Shown here: in pieces, positions 34,714-47,336 of the stretch
How the letters are laid out: each line of letters starts with the position of its first letter
Numbering within the stretch: the first letter of the stretch is position 1
NCBI GenBank assembly: GCA_012976225.1
Contig: JAAVVG010000003.1
Location: 558,001-622,000, forward strand
Direction: 5' to 3'
DNA length: 64,000 nucleotides
DNA from: Golubevia sp. BC0850
Lineage: Eukaryota; Basidiomycota; Exobasidiomycetes; Golubeviales; Golubeviaceae
The notes under the pieces: generated by a model
Database searches by the model: none
What the model was told of the DNA's origin: nothing
The model's input: only the letters and a program-made list of their open reading frames with translations
Made by a program: the position numbers and the translations under genes

Positions 34714-35670
34714 GATCGGATTCAAGTTAGGATTGAACTGATCTAGGGGGTTTTGATCTCAGTTTGCCTTTAAGAAAGAAGATGGAAGATAAACCTCAAA
34801 TAGAAGTTGTTTTGAGATGGCAGCGCGTGCGTGATAAGTCTCGGTGAGATACCACTTTGAGAGTGAATTGGATTTGCTATTAGAGTAGCTTTGGAGTTGA
34901 AGATATGAAGATGTTGTCAGTAAAGTGGAAAGCAGCTCAACTCAAAATTCAACCACAACACTTTTAGAGGAATTTTTCTGGCTCTCTCGGCGAGATTGTT
35001 GTGACTTTTGAGAGAGAGACCGAAAACGCTTTCTCTAATCCGAATCGCTTCAGTCGCCTTCTTACTTTTCGGAATTTAGGATTTGATGTTTAGAAACAAG
35101 AGAAAAGGAGGCCGATATGACGTTGGAAATGTCGAAAAATTGAGGGTAAAGGCTTCCTCGAAAGACCAAACCATGACGTAGAGAAGACGAAGACCAGAAG
35201 GGTGCAAGCTCTCCACGTTCTATTGACCTCAATTCTTTCTTGATCACCGATTTTGTACTTGTTTATTTGTAGGTTTCATTTTATCTTACTACTCAACAGA
35301 TGTTAGATCTGTCATTTGCCACTTCATCCCACTGTGCCATGGCGTCCAATGGTCGAGCTCCCTTTTTCGTGTTCCCATCTTTCCTGTCTTCACCGCACAG
35401 CACCTTCTTCTTTTCTTCTTCTATTTCAAGAGATCCTTTCTGTTCTGGTAACATCAGACTTTTCTGCTCTTTTTGCACATAGAGAGCAGAGCTTATTGGT
35501 GAGTAGAGGGGAAACTAGTGCTTCAAGACTTCAACAATCTTTCTTCTTCCCCTCTTCCTTCCTGAATCACACCACCACCACCACCTCAATCGCTTTCTAA
35601 CCATTCCTCAGGCTCCACTTGAAGCAACCTCCTAGGCCGACTCTTCCTCTGGCTACTGGCAACCTTGGTC
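34714..35670. other. Divergent spacer upstream of NDE-like gene and copy B
   Basis: About 950 bp without a supported gene. CT-rich on the plus strand near 35380-35600. Short frames on both strands overlap and lack domains. Confidence 0.4.
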
Positions 35671-37340
35671 ATGGATCGGAACAAGAGCTGTAACAGGGTC
35701 TCCCCGACCTTCAACTCCATTCCAGGAGATGTTCTTCCCACTATCATAGATATCATCAAAGGCTGGTCCGAGATTTTAACAACTGAGGATGATTGGAAAG
35801 AGGAGAGAGAAGCCGGTAGAAGGTGAGCTCTTCACCGTTTTGGGCATCTCTTTTCAACCATGTGATCTGACACGTTCAAACCCCTTTCTCCTTCACTCAA
35901 ACACAGCTAGAGATTTGACCTTGCGAGGAGCAAGTCTATCTTGCAGGAGTGCCTACAATCAATGGTTTCTCATCTTCTTCACTCCGTCACTCTGAGACCC
36001 ACCACGAGCATGGCAACTCTTTATCTTCTCCTCAAGAGAAGTCCGCCTCTCGAGCAGTACGTCAAGCTTATAAGAATACTAGCTGATTCTTCGCATGCTC
36101 GCCAAGAAGACTGCGAGAGGTTCGGAGAGGTGTGGGACACATTCCCCTCATCGGTCCTCACTCAACAGTAAGCAGAGAGCAAGATCTGGGGATTCATGTT
36201 GGAGAAAAGCCATCATATTCGAATTCTGGTCTTATCGGGAGGGATCTTCTACTTTCCTTTATAAGAGAGTCTGGAATTAAGAGAACCCCTTTCTCTTTTC
36301 TCTCCAATTCTCTCACAGAACTCTACATAGCAAATTCTAGAGACGGAAGAACTACCATGAGTGCTCATAACACGATCTGGATTCTAGTGTTCTGTCCTCA
36401 TCTTCAGAAAGCTGCTGTCTCTTTCAATTTGGATCGCAACTCTTTCAACTATCTAGTCGAGTATTCAGAGGTTTTCAAAAACCGCAGCAACGTCAAGCAA
36501 CTAGCACTATTTCCAAACTCTTTCAATCTTAAAACATCATAGAATTCTCAACAGATCGATCTCATTGGTGGAAATGTGGAGACGCATTCAATTTACGAAC
36601 TTCTCAAAGTGACGAAAGAGTCAAACTCTTTGGAAGTGGTTGATTCACGAGCTCTACTCAAAGAGAAACCAGCAATCGCCTTCATTAGTGTAGACTGTCT
36701 CTTAGGACTTTCAACTCGTTCTCTTCAGATGATTAAACATCTACGACCCCTCCAAGTTACCATGGCGAAGCCTGAAGAATCAAGGATCAACCTTTCTACT
36801 CTTCAATCTCTCAAGATTTTAAGTCTGGATAATTGGTTGCTAACTCCCATGAGTCATTGCAATAACTTTTCATATCCCGCAAATCTGGAAGTCATATAAA
36901 TCCCTTCTTACGTGATGGGAAATTCAACCTCAGACACTCAATTCGAAGAAGAGCTTCTATTATCTAGGTTTTTGGAAATCACATCTCTTCCGAAATCTCT
37001 TCCGAAATCAAAGAAAGTTATCGTCCCAGCTCAACCAGTCTCGGGTGACTTTTTTAAAACAATTACATCTGAAGTTCACAGATGCTGGAAAGACGTAAGC
37101 AAGGCGCTACAATACAAGTGAACAAGCTTCGGCAAGGATGTTGAGCTTTTGACTTTGAAGAAAGGGGAAACTAGTAAGTGAAGACCATAATGTTTGGATT
37201 TTGTAGATCTGAAGGATGCGTATGAAGAAGCGCCAGACTGACAACCAGCTCTCACATTTCGAATTCTTTCAGTTGGAGACGCTTCGAAGGGAGAGAATTG
37301 CATCTCCGTCTTCGACTGGTTCTCACCGTTCCCTCGATGA
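35671..37340 (+). pseudogene. F-box-like/LRR family gene, copy B, degenerate
   Basis: This is the paralogue of the gene at 16720-18535, with the same intron positions. Exon 1 (35671-35822) encodes FNSIPGDVLPTIIDIIKGW, F-box-like, and DDWKEEREAGRR. Exon 2 starts near 35911 (LRGASLSCRSAYNQWFL) but the matching sequence continues in a different frame (TLYLLLKRSPPLEQYVKLI). Later blocks match copy A: FLSNSLTELYIANS, IWILVFCPHLQKAAVSF, NRSNVKQLALFP, IYELLKVTKESNSLEVV, LQSLKILSLDNWLL and SKKVIVPAQPV. A TGA interrupts the frame at 37119-37121 before KDVELLTLKKGET. The last exon (37273-37340) encodes GDASKGENCISVFDW and ends normally. Intact final exon and intron borders, combined with several breaks, indicate a decaying gene. 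Whether a spliced isoform avoids the breaks is open. Confidence 0.6.
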
Positions 37341-37767
37341 CTGTCGAACCACCGGAATCTTCGAGGCGATTGAAGAGAAACGAAAACGAAACGGGGGAGG
37401 GGGAGCAGGTCATGGTGGAGTGAAGATGGGAAGGGAGATTCTGAGTGACAACATCTCGAGAGGAAGCAATAAGTGATGTCAAGTTCGCTGTCTACTTTCC
37501 TGGGGAAACAATCTAGATATTCTTGCACTTCTATTCGACTGTCATCTAGGTTGTCTTGTATATCTTATTGTGGGGGGCTTTGTTTTTCTAGGGGGATCGA
37601 TTCGCCTTGACAGCTCTGGGAATTGAATCGCCTCAGTAGCTTGAAGAACTGAAGATCTTGGCAGCAAAAAACGAGTTCGAGTACGACTGATCAAGGAATT
37701 ATTGAAAAGGAGTAGGAGTTACATGCGGGTTAAAGTACTAGACGAAGCATTTGTTTTAAGAGCGAAA
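37341..37767. other. Convergent 3' intergenic region
   Basis: This lies between F-box-like copy B (plus) and the enoyl reductase (minus). T- and G-rich around 37560-37600. No gene seen. Confidence 0.4.
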
Positions 37768-39420
37768 TTACAAAGTGAAGACCAATTTCTCGTTAGAAAC
37801 TTTTCCTTCCTTCATGAAGGTAAAACCGGAATCACTGTGAGAAGCGAGAAAGAGAGAAGTTAGAATGGTAGAAGAGTGAGAATCAGTGAAACGCTTCTTC
37901 TCTATCGGGAAAAGTAGAAACTGCGACGATGATCTACAACATCAACTAGATGTTAAAGGATATGATTTAATTTTGTTCGCAAAACTGATACTTACATTCC
38001 TTCAAGACCACCAGGCATTGGTCTCAATTTAGCACCGAGCAGCTTGCCAGAGGCAAGCAGCTCTGGCAGAATTTGACGGTTCCAGTGGTGAAGTCTGATA
38101 ACATCATCAAGCTGAAAAGAAAAAGGCAAGAAGAGTTGAGTAGTCAGTAATCATGGGCCTATAGAGGCCAGGTAGAAAGACTAGAGAAGGGCAAGGGGAA
38201 CCTCGACTCACCTTTGGCTCAAAGTTCACGGCTCCTTTGGCGAATGCAACATGTCCACCAAGAACTGTGTAAGCTAAAGTGAAAGTGACATTGACCTTTG
38301 GAGATAATTTTGAGTCTTCTTCTGAAACTGGAAGCAAGGTGATTAATTTAGCACTGTTGGCTCCAGATTTGTCCAAAGCTTCAATAACCTTACTTGTGAT
38401 TCCATTCTCAGAGATACAATCCAAACCATAATCGATTGGACCATTTTGAGAAACCTGTTCGATCCAATCAGCTTGCTTGTAATCGATAGTGACGTCGGCT
38501 CCTGCTTTCTTTAAGGCATCGTGATTTGCTGGAGAAGCAGTAGTGACAACTTTAAGGCCGTAGTATTTCTTGGCTAACTGGATTGCTTGAAAGCCGACTG
38601 CACTCGCTCCACCGTAGATAAAGATAGTCTTGCTGGAGTTGGCACCAGATGGAAGAAGGTTCAATCGGAAAGAAAGTGCTTGAATGGCGGTGAAGAGGGG
38701 AATTGGGAATGAAGCTCCTTCTTCATAACTCATCTCGTCTGGTAGCTTGAAGACGGCATGAGCTTTGAAACGAGTGAACTCTGCGAAGGCTCCGTTGTTC
38801 TTGGTGACGGTCTACGGAAGTGGGAACGAAGAGGTGGAGGGGAGTCAGTTCGACGCTCCAACCTTCGCAGCCTTACCCGTCGTCCTACTCACTCCATAAG
38901 TGAAACCAGCAACCCTGTCTCCGACTGAAACATCGTTAACACCACTTCCTACGGCAACTACGTCTCCAGAACCGTCACCTGTGGAAAAATCCGACACGGA
39001 GAGCGATTAGTATGATGAAGAGAGCCTTGGTTCTCGAAACTTCTCTACTCTACTCACATCCGCAAATACGGTCTGGAGACCCCCACATGCCTTCGGCATG
39101 TTTCCAATCCTTGTTAAGAGGAGGTTTGATTGAATGAATCGGTTTGTCAAGCGACGAAGACAAGGGGGAAGGGGGGGGGGAATAGCGAGTGGAGCGTTAT
39201 TAACAAAGTCTTGACATAACCGTATTCAAGACCTGCCTGTTACAGTACTAACCGTTGGATTGATAGCAACAGCTCTCTCCTTTACGATGACTTCATCTGA
39301 AGCTAGGTTTTGAACTTGAGGATCAGTTGAAAAAGGGATAGACACGACTTTGACTGTTTGCGGCTCGGTTGGTTGAGTTTGAAGAGCTTTGATGGTGGCT
39401 GGTAAGGACGAGGAAGTCAT
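37768..39420 (-). CDS. MDR-superfamily zinc-independent enoyl reductase/oxidoreductase
   Basis: This is a medium-chain dehydrogenase of the fungal TOXD-like enoyl reductase group, NADPH-dependent by family. Six exons (39420-39253, 39109-39058, 38978-38893, 38811-38212, 38111-37996, 37834-37768) sum to 362 residues. The GroES-like N-domain includes VIVKERAVAINPT, DWKHAEGMWGSPDRICGC and DGSGDVVAVGSGV followed by VGDRVAGF. The Rossmann motif is IFIYGGASAVGFQAIQLAKK, with KVVTTASPANHDALKKAGAD and VTIDYKQADW after it. IDYGLDCISENGIT and LHHWNRQILPELLASGKL lead to the end GFTFMKEGKVSNEKLVFTL, matching the family C-terminus. The catalytic zinc Cys/His set is absent, as usual here. The substrate is unknown and no polyketide synthase lies nearby. 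Confidence 0.9.
39169..39180. repeat. G homopolymer run in enoyl reductase intron 1
   Basis: A run of about ten G residues, preceded by an A/G-rich tract, lies in the 143-nt first intron. It may be prone to length variation and sequencing error. Confidence 0.7.
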
Positions 39421-40618
39421 ATTGGATTTTGTGTTGAGAATGAAGATTTAATGAAGAGGAGGGAAGGAAGGAGGAAGAAGAGCAATGTCGTTCTTAAGTA
39501 CCTTCTCTCGGGGTTAATTTCATCGTTCGTTCGCCATGGAACCTTCGAGAGACCTTCAACGCAATTTTGTTAGCTCCACCTCGTAAAAATAAAACTTTGT
39601 TTGTCTTGTAATTAGGATGATGAATAAGACTTAAGTCCTTAGGATGAAAGGATAACATCTTTAGAAAGATGACGTAGAAGCTCCACTTCTCGAAAGGTCC
39701 GTACCAACTTTCTTCGAAGGACCATGCACAGAGCAAACTTCTATCTTTCTCGATCATTCTTTGAGGTTTGATGGACGGGTGACGTGTATTCAGAGAAAAC
39801 CAAAATTTCGTGACAATTGTGAAGTGAGAAACAAGAAAATTGGATATTGGAAAAAAGAAGATGCGTGTATACTGATCTTTTTGCGTATTAACAAATTTTG
39901 CAGAAACCCCTTGTCAAATAGAGAATAGCAGATAACGGAGAATCAAGAGAAAGGAGAGGTTCGTTCGTGTGTTTGAATAGAGAGGTGAAAAGAGAAACTG
40001 AGAAAGACCTTGACGTGTTTGATGGAAGTTTTTTCGGTTCTGAGAGAGAGAAAGAGAGACTAGTACAGGAGAAATAAGAGATGAGAAGAGAGAATGGACA
40101 GTTGGAATTAGAGGAGCAGAGTTTGGAAGCAGTCGTTTTGTCTTTGAATTTGGTTGAGCAGAAAAGGAAACAACCTCTCTAGATTGTTGGATTTGAAAAT
40201 CTTCGTGTATTTGTAAATCGTATCTTCTTTGCTAGAAAGATCTTGAAGTAAAAGGATGGAGGGAAGTTTTGAAAAGACAAATAGAGAAGCAGGTTACTTT
40301 GATGCTTGAAAAGGATAAAAGATGATGATTGGATTGAGACTCTCCGACAGCTTGTGAGAAAGAGGAGAAGGAATTCGTAGTTCTTGAGTCGACTTGTTGA
40401 GAAGGTTGAGGGAAAAGAAGTAGGCGAGAGTCGAAGGAGAAGGGAGAAGTTCGTGAAGAACAGCAGGATATTTTTTTTGGAAGGAACGAATTGATGTTAG
40501 GTATCGATTGATTTTTAGGCTACAGAATTTGGATTTGAGGTGTTGAAGGAGTTGAGGAAGAAGGAGAAAGTTGAAAGGTGAAGTATGAAGGAAAGGAATG
40601 AAAAGATCTTGAACATTT
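39421..40618. other. 1.2-kb gene-free interval
   Basis: This lies upstream of the enoyl reductase and downstream of the C2H2 factor stop, both on the minus strand. Purine-rich on the plus strand (GAGAGAAAGAG texture at 40040-40090). The 123-residue minus frame at 40294-40665 is Leu/Phe/Ser-rich and is most likely compositional. No other signal identified. Confidence 0.45.
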
Positions 40619-43045
40619 TCAGAAAGGTAGATCCAATCCGTCGCCAAAAGCATTTGTAAAAGCATCGTTGAATCTTTGAAGTCTTAACTCCTCAACTTTA
40701 GGATCATATTGATTTGCTTGTCCCATTCCTTGATTAGAAGTAGAAGGTAAAGTATCAACCAAAGAAAGAGATCCATCAGTGAAATTAGAATTAGAAGTAG
40801 AAGTTGACATTGAAGAACCAAACGAACTATTTGACCAATTAGAAGTTCTAGAGAAACTGTTGATATCATTATTAAATCCAGCTTCATCCTCGAATGCTTT
40901 AAAGCTAAACCTTGCATCCTCTTTTTCTCTCTCCAATTCTTTTTCAGCTTCTTTAATTCCGACCTTCTTAGGAACAATATCTCCGACTCCTGGATTCTTT
41001 CTCAAAATCTCTACAATAACATTCTTAGCATTGTCAGCAAAACCTTGACGATAAGATTCCAAAGTATTAGGTTTGGTTTTAGAATTCCTGACAGGAGGTA
41101 AAGATAAAGAGAAAGTTTTAGATCTTTTCCTATTGTTCTCATGGATTTGATGGTTTAATTCATGAAGATTCGAGCCATCTTGATCTAAGAAAATAGAAGG
41201 TTCAGAAGTAGGAGGTTCAGAGAAAGGAGAAAGTTTTGGTTTCTTAAAAGGTAAATCGGTTGAAGAACTTGGAGAAGGACCATCATCTGAACTACTATTT
41301 CTACTTTCCGAAGGTTTTAAGGAGACTGAGGCAGATCTAGACCTAGTCATAGTAGCACCGGAAGATTGTCTTCCTTTTCCTTTTACATTCCCTCTTCCAG
41401 TAGCTTTTGGCTTTACAGTTTCTGAAATCCCCTTTCCCTTCCTGATTCCCTTCTTAGGTCTATCATCTTCAGATGGTCTTGAACTCATGACTTCAAGAGC
41501 GATTCCTTTCTTCAAAGCATCCAAAACATAATTCTTCAATTCCGATTTCTCTTTTGGGCTCAATTTCTCTTTCTCTGTTTGAAGATGAGTCTTGTAATGA
41601 GAGATACCATTGTCTCGTCTTTCGAAGCGATTAGAACAATCCGGAAACGTGCATCTGTAAGGCTTGTTCCCTGGAAACAGTGGCGAAGAGGTGTGGCAAG
41701 TCAGAAACAGTCAGAGGAAAGGAACGTGCTAGAACATTGATTGTATGCGTAGATTCCAAGACAATTACTGTTTCTTCCTTTCTCTGAACTCACCAGAATG
41801 AATTCTGAAATGTCTGGCACAGTGTCCACTAAGAAATTGGGACCCAAAGGTGTGGAAATAGAGTTGAATGATCAGCTTCTTGATCAATTTCTCGAGTCTC
41901 CATTTTTCTACTCACGATGTTGAGAAAGTCTTTCCACAATCCTTGAAACTACAAGGATATCTTCTAGCTCTCCCTTCATCCAAGCCGATTTCTGCACTTT
42001 GAGGTTCCGGAGACTCCGAAAATTGAGATTCAGAAGAAGCATTGGTGTCACAGGTAGCAGATTTAGGATAACCGTCTTCCATCTCAGAAGCTTTCCTCTT
42101 TGATCCACCTTCAAGAGGAGCAGATTTCAACCTCAATTTTCTAGGATTCTTAGCTCTTGGATTGAAAGCTTGAGGAATTGGATCCGAAGTAGTTTGAAAT
42201 TCATCTCGATCAACGGCTTTTGGAGTAGTAGATTCAATGGTAGAATCTAGTTGAGGTTCTGATAAAGGTTGAGAATTTGAAGCTGAATGATTCAATTGAG
42301 AACTAGAATCAACAAAAGGATTTAACAAAGAAGGTCTTTGAATTTCCTCTGGATCTTGCTGTTGTTGCTCTATCTTTACTGATTGATTGCCACTTTCAAC
42401 TCCCATCTGTCCATCCTGATCCTTCAACTCCCCTCCTGAACCATCTAAATCCATTCCAAAATCCCAATAAGTTCTATCATCACCACTAAAAGGACTTGTA
42501 GCTATACTTTCCAAAGTTGGATTGTAACTTGCATTCCCAAAGAAGAAATCCGATCCCCTTCTTTCTCTACTTGTAGATCTTGAACCACCACTTCCACCTG
42601 TACTTAACGATGAAACTGAAAATGAAGATAAAGAGTGAGAAGCAGTTGGAGTTGTTAATTCTTTTTGATCAGAAGAGGAGGTGCCGATCTGGCCGAGAAT
42701 GGATGGAAGTGAGAATGAAGATCGAGTTTGAAGAGATGGTCTTGAAAGAGTTGTTGATGAAAGTGTTGTTGTCAGAGATAAAGAAGATGAAGAAGAAGGG
42801 GGAGGTAGAAGGTTCCAATCTGAAGGTTGTACTAATTGGTTGTTGGAAGGAGGAACGTTGTGGTAATTGGCAGTGTTTGCGTTAGTTCCATTAGAAGTGA
42901 TGCTATTCAAAGGGTCCGTCATGAAAGAATCTAAAGTTGAATTGTTGTTTGAATTCCAACCATTCTTTTCATTTGATTGTTCTGATCTTGAGTTTGGTTC
43001 TTTGTCGTTGAGGGTTGGATTAGATGTGACTACTGAGCTTCTCAT
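40619..43045 (-). CDS. C2H2 zinc-finger transcription factor with two fingers
   Basis: This is a probable sequence-specific nuclear regulator. Three exons (43045-41916, 41828-41794, 41670-40619) sum to 738 residues from the ATG at 43045. Two adjacent fingers are split by the two introns: YPCSFKDCGKTFSTSGHCAR with HFRIH, then YRCTFPDCSNRFERRDNGIS with HYKTH, both C-x4-C-x12-H-x3-H. The GNKPY linker is close to the canonical TGEKP type. The finger pair resembles a group of fungal stress/development regulators, but I cannot name an orthologue. The flanks are Ser/Asn/Gln-rich; a basic region (PKKGIRKGKGI, GRGNVKGKGRQSS) follows the fingers and may be a nuclear signal. The frame is open further upstream to about 43147 without an ATG, so an extra 5' exon is possible. 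Confidence 0.8.
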
Positions 43046-44335
43046 TCTATCTTCTGAATTCCTTCTCTCTTTGATGAACGTTGGATCTACTATATGTACT
43101 TTGAATGTTTGCTTCTTGACTACTAAGATGTCAAATGCAGCTTTCAAGGAGAAATGAAAAGAGGAATGAATGGAAGGGAAGGAAGATGAACTTGATGTGT
43201 GTAAGCTCGCAGTTGCACCCTTGCTGCGAGAATGTCATCGAGATTGAAATCGATTGAATCGCCCTGGTGACCCGCTTTCTTCTCTCAACCTCTCCTCTCC
43301 TCCCCTCAGTTTCCTTTCCTGATTCGTTTTCTCTGTTCTATCTATCCACCGAATAGCCAAAGATGCATGAGAGGAGAAGCCTGAGGTGAGGAATCATCCC
43401 GATTCGCTGAGCTGTTAGACCCTTTTTTCCTCTTAAACTTCCTTCGTTTTGCCACCGCTGTCCATTCCTCTCTTTCGAATCTTTGACTTCGATTTGGTCT
43501 TAAGTTGACCTCATGATCAAGGAGAAATCTTCCATCAAACAGCATCAATCGCCTTTGGTGTTTAGAGAAAGGTACAGACTTAATTAAGACGTGGAGTTTG
43601 GTGAGGGTTTAACGGTTGAAAGAGAACTCCTTCTTTCTCCATCTTCTCCTCTCTTTGGGCCTTTTTTCTTGTCTCCTCAATTCCTACTCTCTGAACCTAT
43701 GACAGGCACTCTGCATGCAAGAGAGTCGCTCAGAAAGAACAGCAATGCCATTTGTACATGTACATGATATGGTCTTGCGATGCAGCTCGCAGGCTTGTAC
43801 CAATTTGCCTGTTGACCCGCTTTCTTTCCTCTTTAATCAAATCAACTCTTTTAAATGAAGCAAGTGGACCATTTCAAAAGGCTTATGATGACGACTCGAA
43901 ACTCCTGGAAGTTCGAAAGGAGGTGGCCAGGTGAGGAGGAGTGAGCACAAAGGGACCTCCTATCAAACCTTCGTTCTTCCTTTCTCCCATAGACCCTGAT
44001 CGTTCCATTCCATCTATACGGTGAATATATGTACTGGTCATGAGAAGATTTCGTCGTGAGATGTGTCTCTACTAGGAGATCTCTTCACGGAAGTCTTCCG
44101 GACAACAGCAATATGCAGACCTCAGTATCGAAATTCTTCCTAGGAACGTAGGAACTCTTATCTGTCATTCCTGTGATTGACTTGAATAGATTTGAGAGAG
44201 AGAACCGTACTTCCGGAATTTAACCTAGGAAAGGAGGAACTGCGATGCGATAAGGAAAACCTTTTCAAAGGAGGTCATGGGAACTTTTGATACTTTCATT
44301 TCTTCCTTCCCTCCCAATACCATTTCCATTTGAAA
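43046..44335. other. Divergent spacer between C2H2 factor and amine oxidase
   Basis: About 1.3 kb without a supported gene, serving as the upstream region of both neighbours. It may hold an unplaced 5' exon of the C2H2 gene near its left edge. A TGTACATGTACA palindrome sits at about 43755-43766. Short frames carry no domain. Confidence 0.45.
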
Positions 44336-47300
44336 ATGTCACCAGTTAAAACACCAAGCTCAACATCTTCATCTCATCCATTGGATCCTCCAACTGCAGA
44401 TGAGGTAAGTCATCTTTAACTCAACCTCGCTCTACCTACTCGTCCTTCAATCCCTTATCTTCCACTGACTGATTCAACGCTCCCTCATCCTAACAGATCA
44501 CTCTCGCAACTTCAACTCTACGTAAACATTTGTTAGAGAAAGAAGACATTCATGCTTTCAAATTCACAACGTAAGTCTTCCCTTCCATTTCCATTTCCTC
44601 ATCTTGGCATCCTACTAACGTCGCACCCACTCATCCTCAATTTTCCACAGAGTCTTCCTCAAAGAGCCACCCAAAGCTTCTGTAATCGCAGAATTGAAAT
44701 GGCCAGGCGGATCTGCAGATTCAACTCCCACTGGACCTATTCTACGTCAAGTAGAAGTTCATATCATTGACCTTATCAAAGGCTCAGCTTTCGAATCCAT
44801 CGTTCAATTGAATGGAGGAGAAGCTGAAATCAAAACTTTCAAGAAATTACCTGAAGGTGCTCAACCTGGTTTGACAGTTGAAGAATTGATCAATGCTGGT
44901 GAATTGGTTCGTAAGAATGAGAAAGTAGTCAAGTTTGCAAAGGATGTTGGAGTTGAGAAGGAACAGATTTTTGCTGAGTGAGTTTAGAAGATCGAAGTGG
45001 AGTTAATGTGATGGACCGTGAAGGGAAAGGGGAAGCCTTTGGAGCTGGAGGAGAGGAAGATAAGAGTGGGGATGACAAAGGGGAGGACAAGGATGTGAAG
45101 CATGCATTCCTTGCTCTGACTCTCTTCAAAAAGCTCATTAGAGATCACTAGAGCCGGCGAAATATCTATTGGAGACGATTTGAAATCAAGAGGACGAAAG
45201 CTGACCTTGGCCACTCCTCTTTCTTTTTTGACCTCTACCCCCTCCTTCGCTCACCTCACAGTGGCTGGAGTATTGGTTGGGATACTAGATTCCCAGGGAA
45301 GAGGTTGCAACAATGTCTTCTTTACGCTCGTTACAGCAAGGATGAGGTGAGTAGCTCTCCTATACTTCAACATCACCGAGTGTGCCTCTAATCTTTCCCT
45401 CCCTTCATTCCCTCATCAGAACCTATACGCCCATCCAATGGATTTTTTCCCAATCATCGACGTCAACACTGGAGAAGTTCTAGCCATCGATTTCCCACCT
45501 CATCGTACCGGAAAGAATGGAGCTTTAAGCGCAGAAACCACTGCTGAACCATCGACTTATTCTTTCGATGACGTTAAAGACAGAGCTCGTATTCCACCTC
45601 CAACTCAATCTTTTGATTACCTTCCAGAATTAGTCTTAGGTCCAGATGGGAGATCACCTTTAGAAATGAGAAACGACATCAAGCCTTTATCAGTCATCCA
45701 ACCTGAAGGAGTTGGCTTTACAAGAAATGGAAACGTTCTAGAATGGGGTAAATTCAAAGTACACGTTGGCTTTCATCCTAGAGAAGGAATTGTTCTTTCT
45801 ACAGTCTCTTATAAAGATGATGATCTTCCAGGAGCTAGTAAAGTTAATCCAACTGAAAGACCTCTTTTCTATCGTATGAGTTTGGCTGAAATGGTAGTTC
45901 CTTATGCTGAAGTTGCTTATCCTCATTACAAGAAATTTGCTTTCGACGTTGGTGAATATGGACTAGGTTATCTTGCTAATTCCTTAGCTCTTGGTTGTGA
46001 TTGTTTGGGAAGTATTGAATACATGGATGGTATCTTTTCAAAACATGATGGTTCTATTGAAACTGTTAAGAATGCTATTTGTATTCATGAAGAGGATACT
46101 GGAATCATGTGGAAACATACCGATTACGTGAGTTGCTTTCTAGCTTTCGTTGATTGATCGCTAGATCGCTGAACCTCCTCTTCTTCTTCTTCTTTCCAGC
46201 GTACCGGAGGTAGAGCTCACGCCGTCAGAGGACGTAAACTAGTCATCAGCATGGCTTGTACAGTAGCAAACTACGAATATCTAATCTATTGGAACTTCCA
46301 CATGGACGGTAACATCGAATTAGAAATCAAGCTCACCGGAATCTTAAATCTCTACGTTCTAGGAGAAGGTGAATCTCCTTCTGGCTTCGGAACTGAAGTA
46401 GCTCCAAGAATCAACGCTCATTACCATCAACACTTATTCTCTGTTAGAGTCGATCCTCATATTGACGGTCCTCTTAACTCGATCATGGAACAACACATCG
46501 AACAAGTTCCAGAACCAACTGGAAGTAAAGAGAATTGGGCTGGAAATGGTTTTACTGCTAAATACAACGTTTTGAAGACTACTGGTGAATCGGTGAGAGA
46601 TGCTGATGCTAGTATTGAGAGAGCTTGGAGTTTCGTTAATGAGAATAAGAAGGTGAGTTTCGTTTTCTCTCCTCTTCTTCTATAAGCCAATGCATGTTCT
46701 GATTTTTCTCTGTCAATTTTCCAAACTTTGTTCCCCAGCACTACTCAAGCGGTAAGCCAGTAGGATACAAGGTCATGTGCAAAGACATGCCTCCCCTCTG
46801 GGCCAAGAAGGATTCCTTCGTAGCTCTTCGTGCTCCTTTCGCCAAACATAATCTCTGGACTATTCCTTATAACGACGATCATAGGTATCCAGCTGGAATG
46901 TATGTCCCTCAAACTCAAGTCACACCTGAAGACTCAATCGAGACTTGGGTTGGAGATGGAAAAGCTGACATCGCCAATAAGGATATCGTTTCTTATTTGA
47001 CGTTTGGTACGACAGTGAGTAGATTTGTAGATTTGATAGAGATGCTCGCTGGACAAGGGTTGCTGTTGGAATGAGGTCGACGGGGCTCTGTTTGTTGACT
47101 CCCCTTCCCTCTCTCCCTTCTTTACTTTTCCTTTCTTTCTCCTTTTCCTCGATTACCATCAGCATTTGGTTCGCCCGGAAGATGCGCCGATTATGCCTTC
47201 GGAAACTGTTAGGATGATGTTCAAACCAGTTGGATTCTTCACTAGAAACCCAGCTTTGGACGTTCCAAGTCAACGAGACCAAAAATCGGTCGCCGCTAAC

Positions 47301-47336
47301 GCTCAGGTCAATGGAACCAACGGCTGCTGTAACTGA
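44336..47336 (+). CDS. Copper amine oxidase (TPQ-dependent)
   Basis: This enzyme oxidises primary amines to aldehydes, releasing ammonia and hydrogen peroxide, usually in fungal peroxisomes for use of amines as nitrogen source. Eight exons (44336-44404, 44497-44570, 44651-44977, 45262-45346, 45420-46127, 46200-46652, 46739-47014, 47163-47336) sum to 721 residues. The N2/N3 domains include KASVIAELKWPGG and RQVEVHIIDL. The catalytic base region is FAFDVGEYGLGYLANSLALG. The cofactor site is MACTVANYEYLIYWNFH, where the first Tyr of NYEY becomes topaquinone. Copper ligands are in INAHYHQHLFSVRVD and AKHNLWTIPY. The sequence ends NGTNGCCN with no SKL-type peroxisomal signal, so it may be cytosolic or use another targeting route. 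Confidence 0.96.

Noticed and set aside
37768-39420. Secondary-metabolite cluster around the TOXD-like enoyl reductase and PhlG-like hydrolase
   Set aside because: No polyketide synthase, peptide synthetase or tailoring set lies nearby; the neighbours are housekeeping genes.
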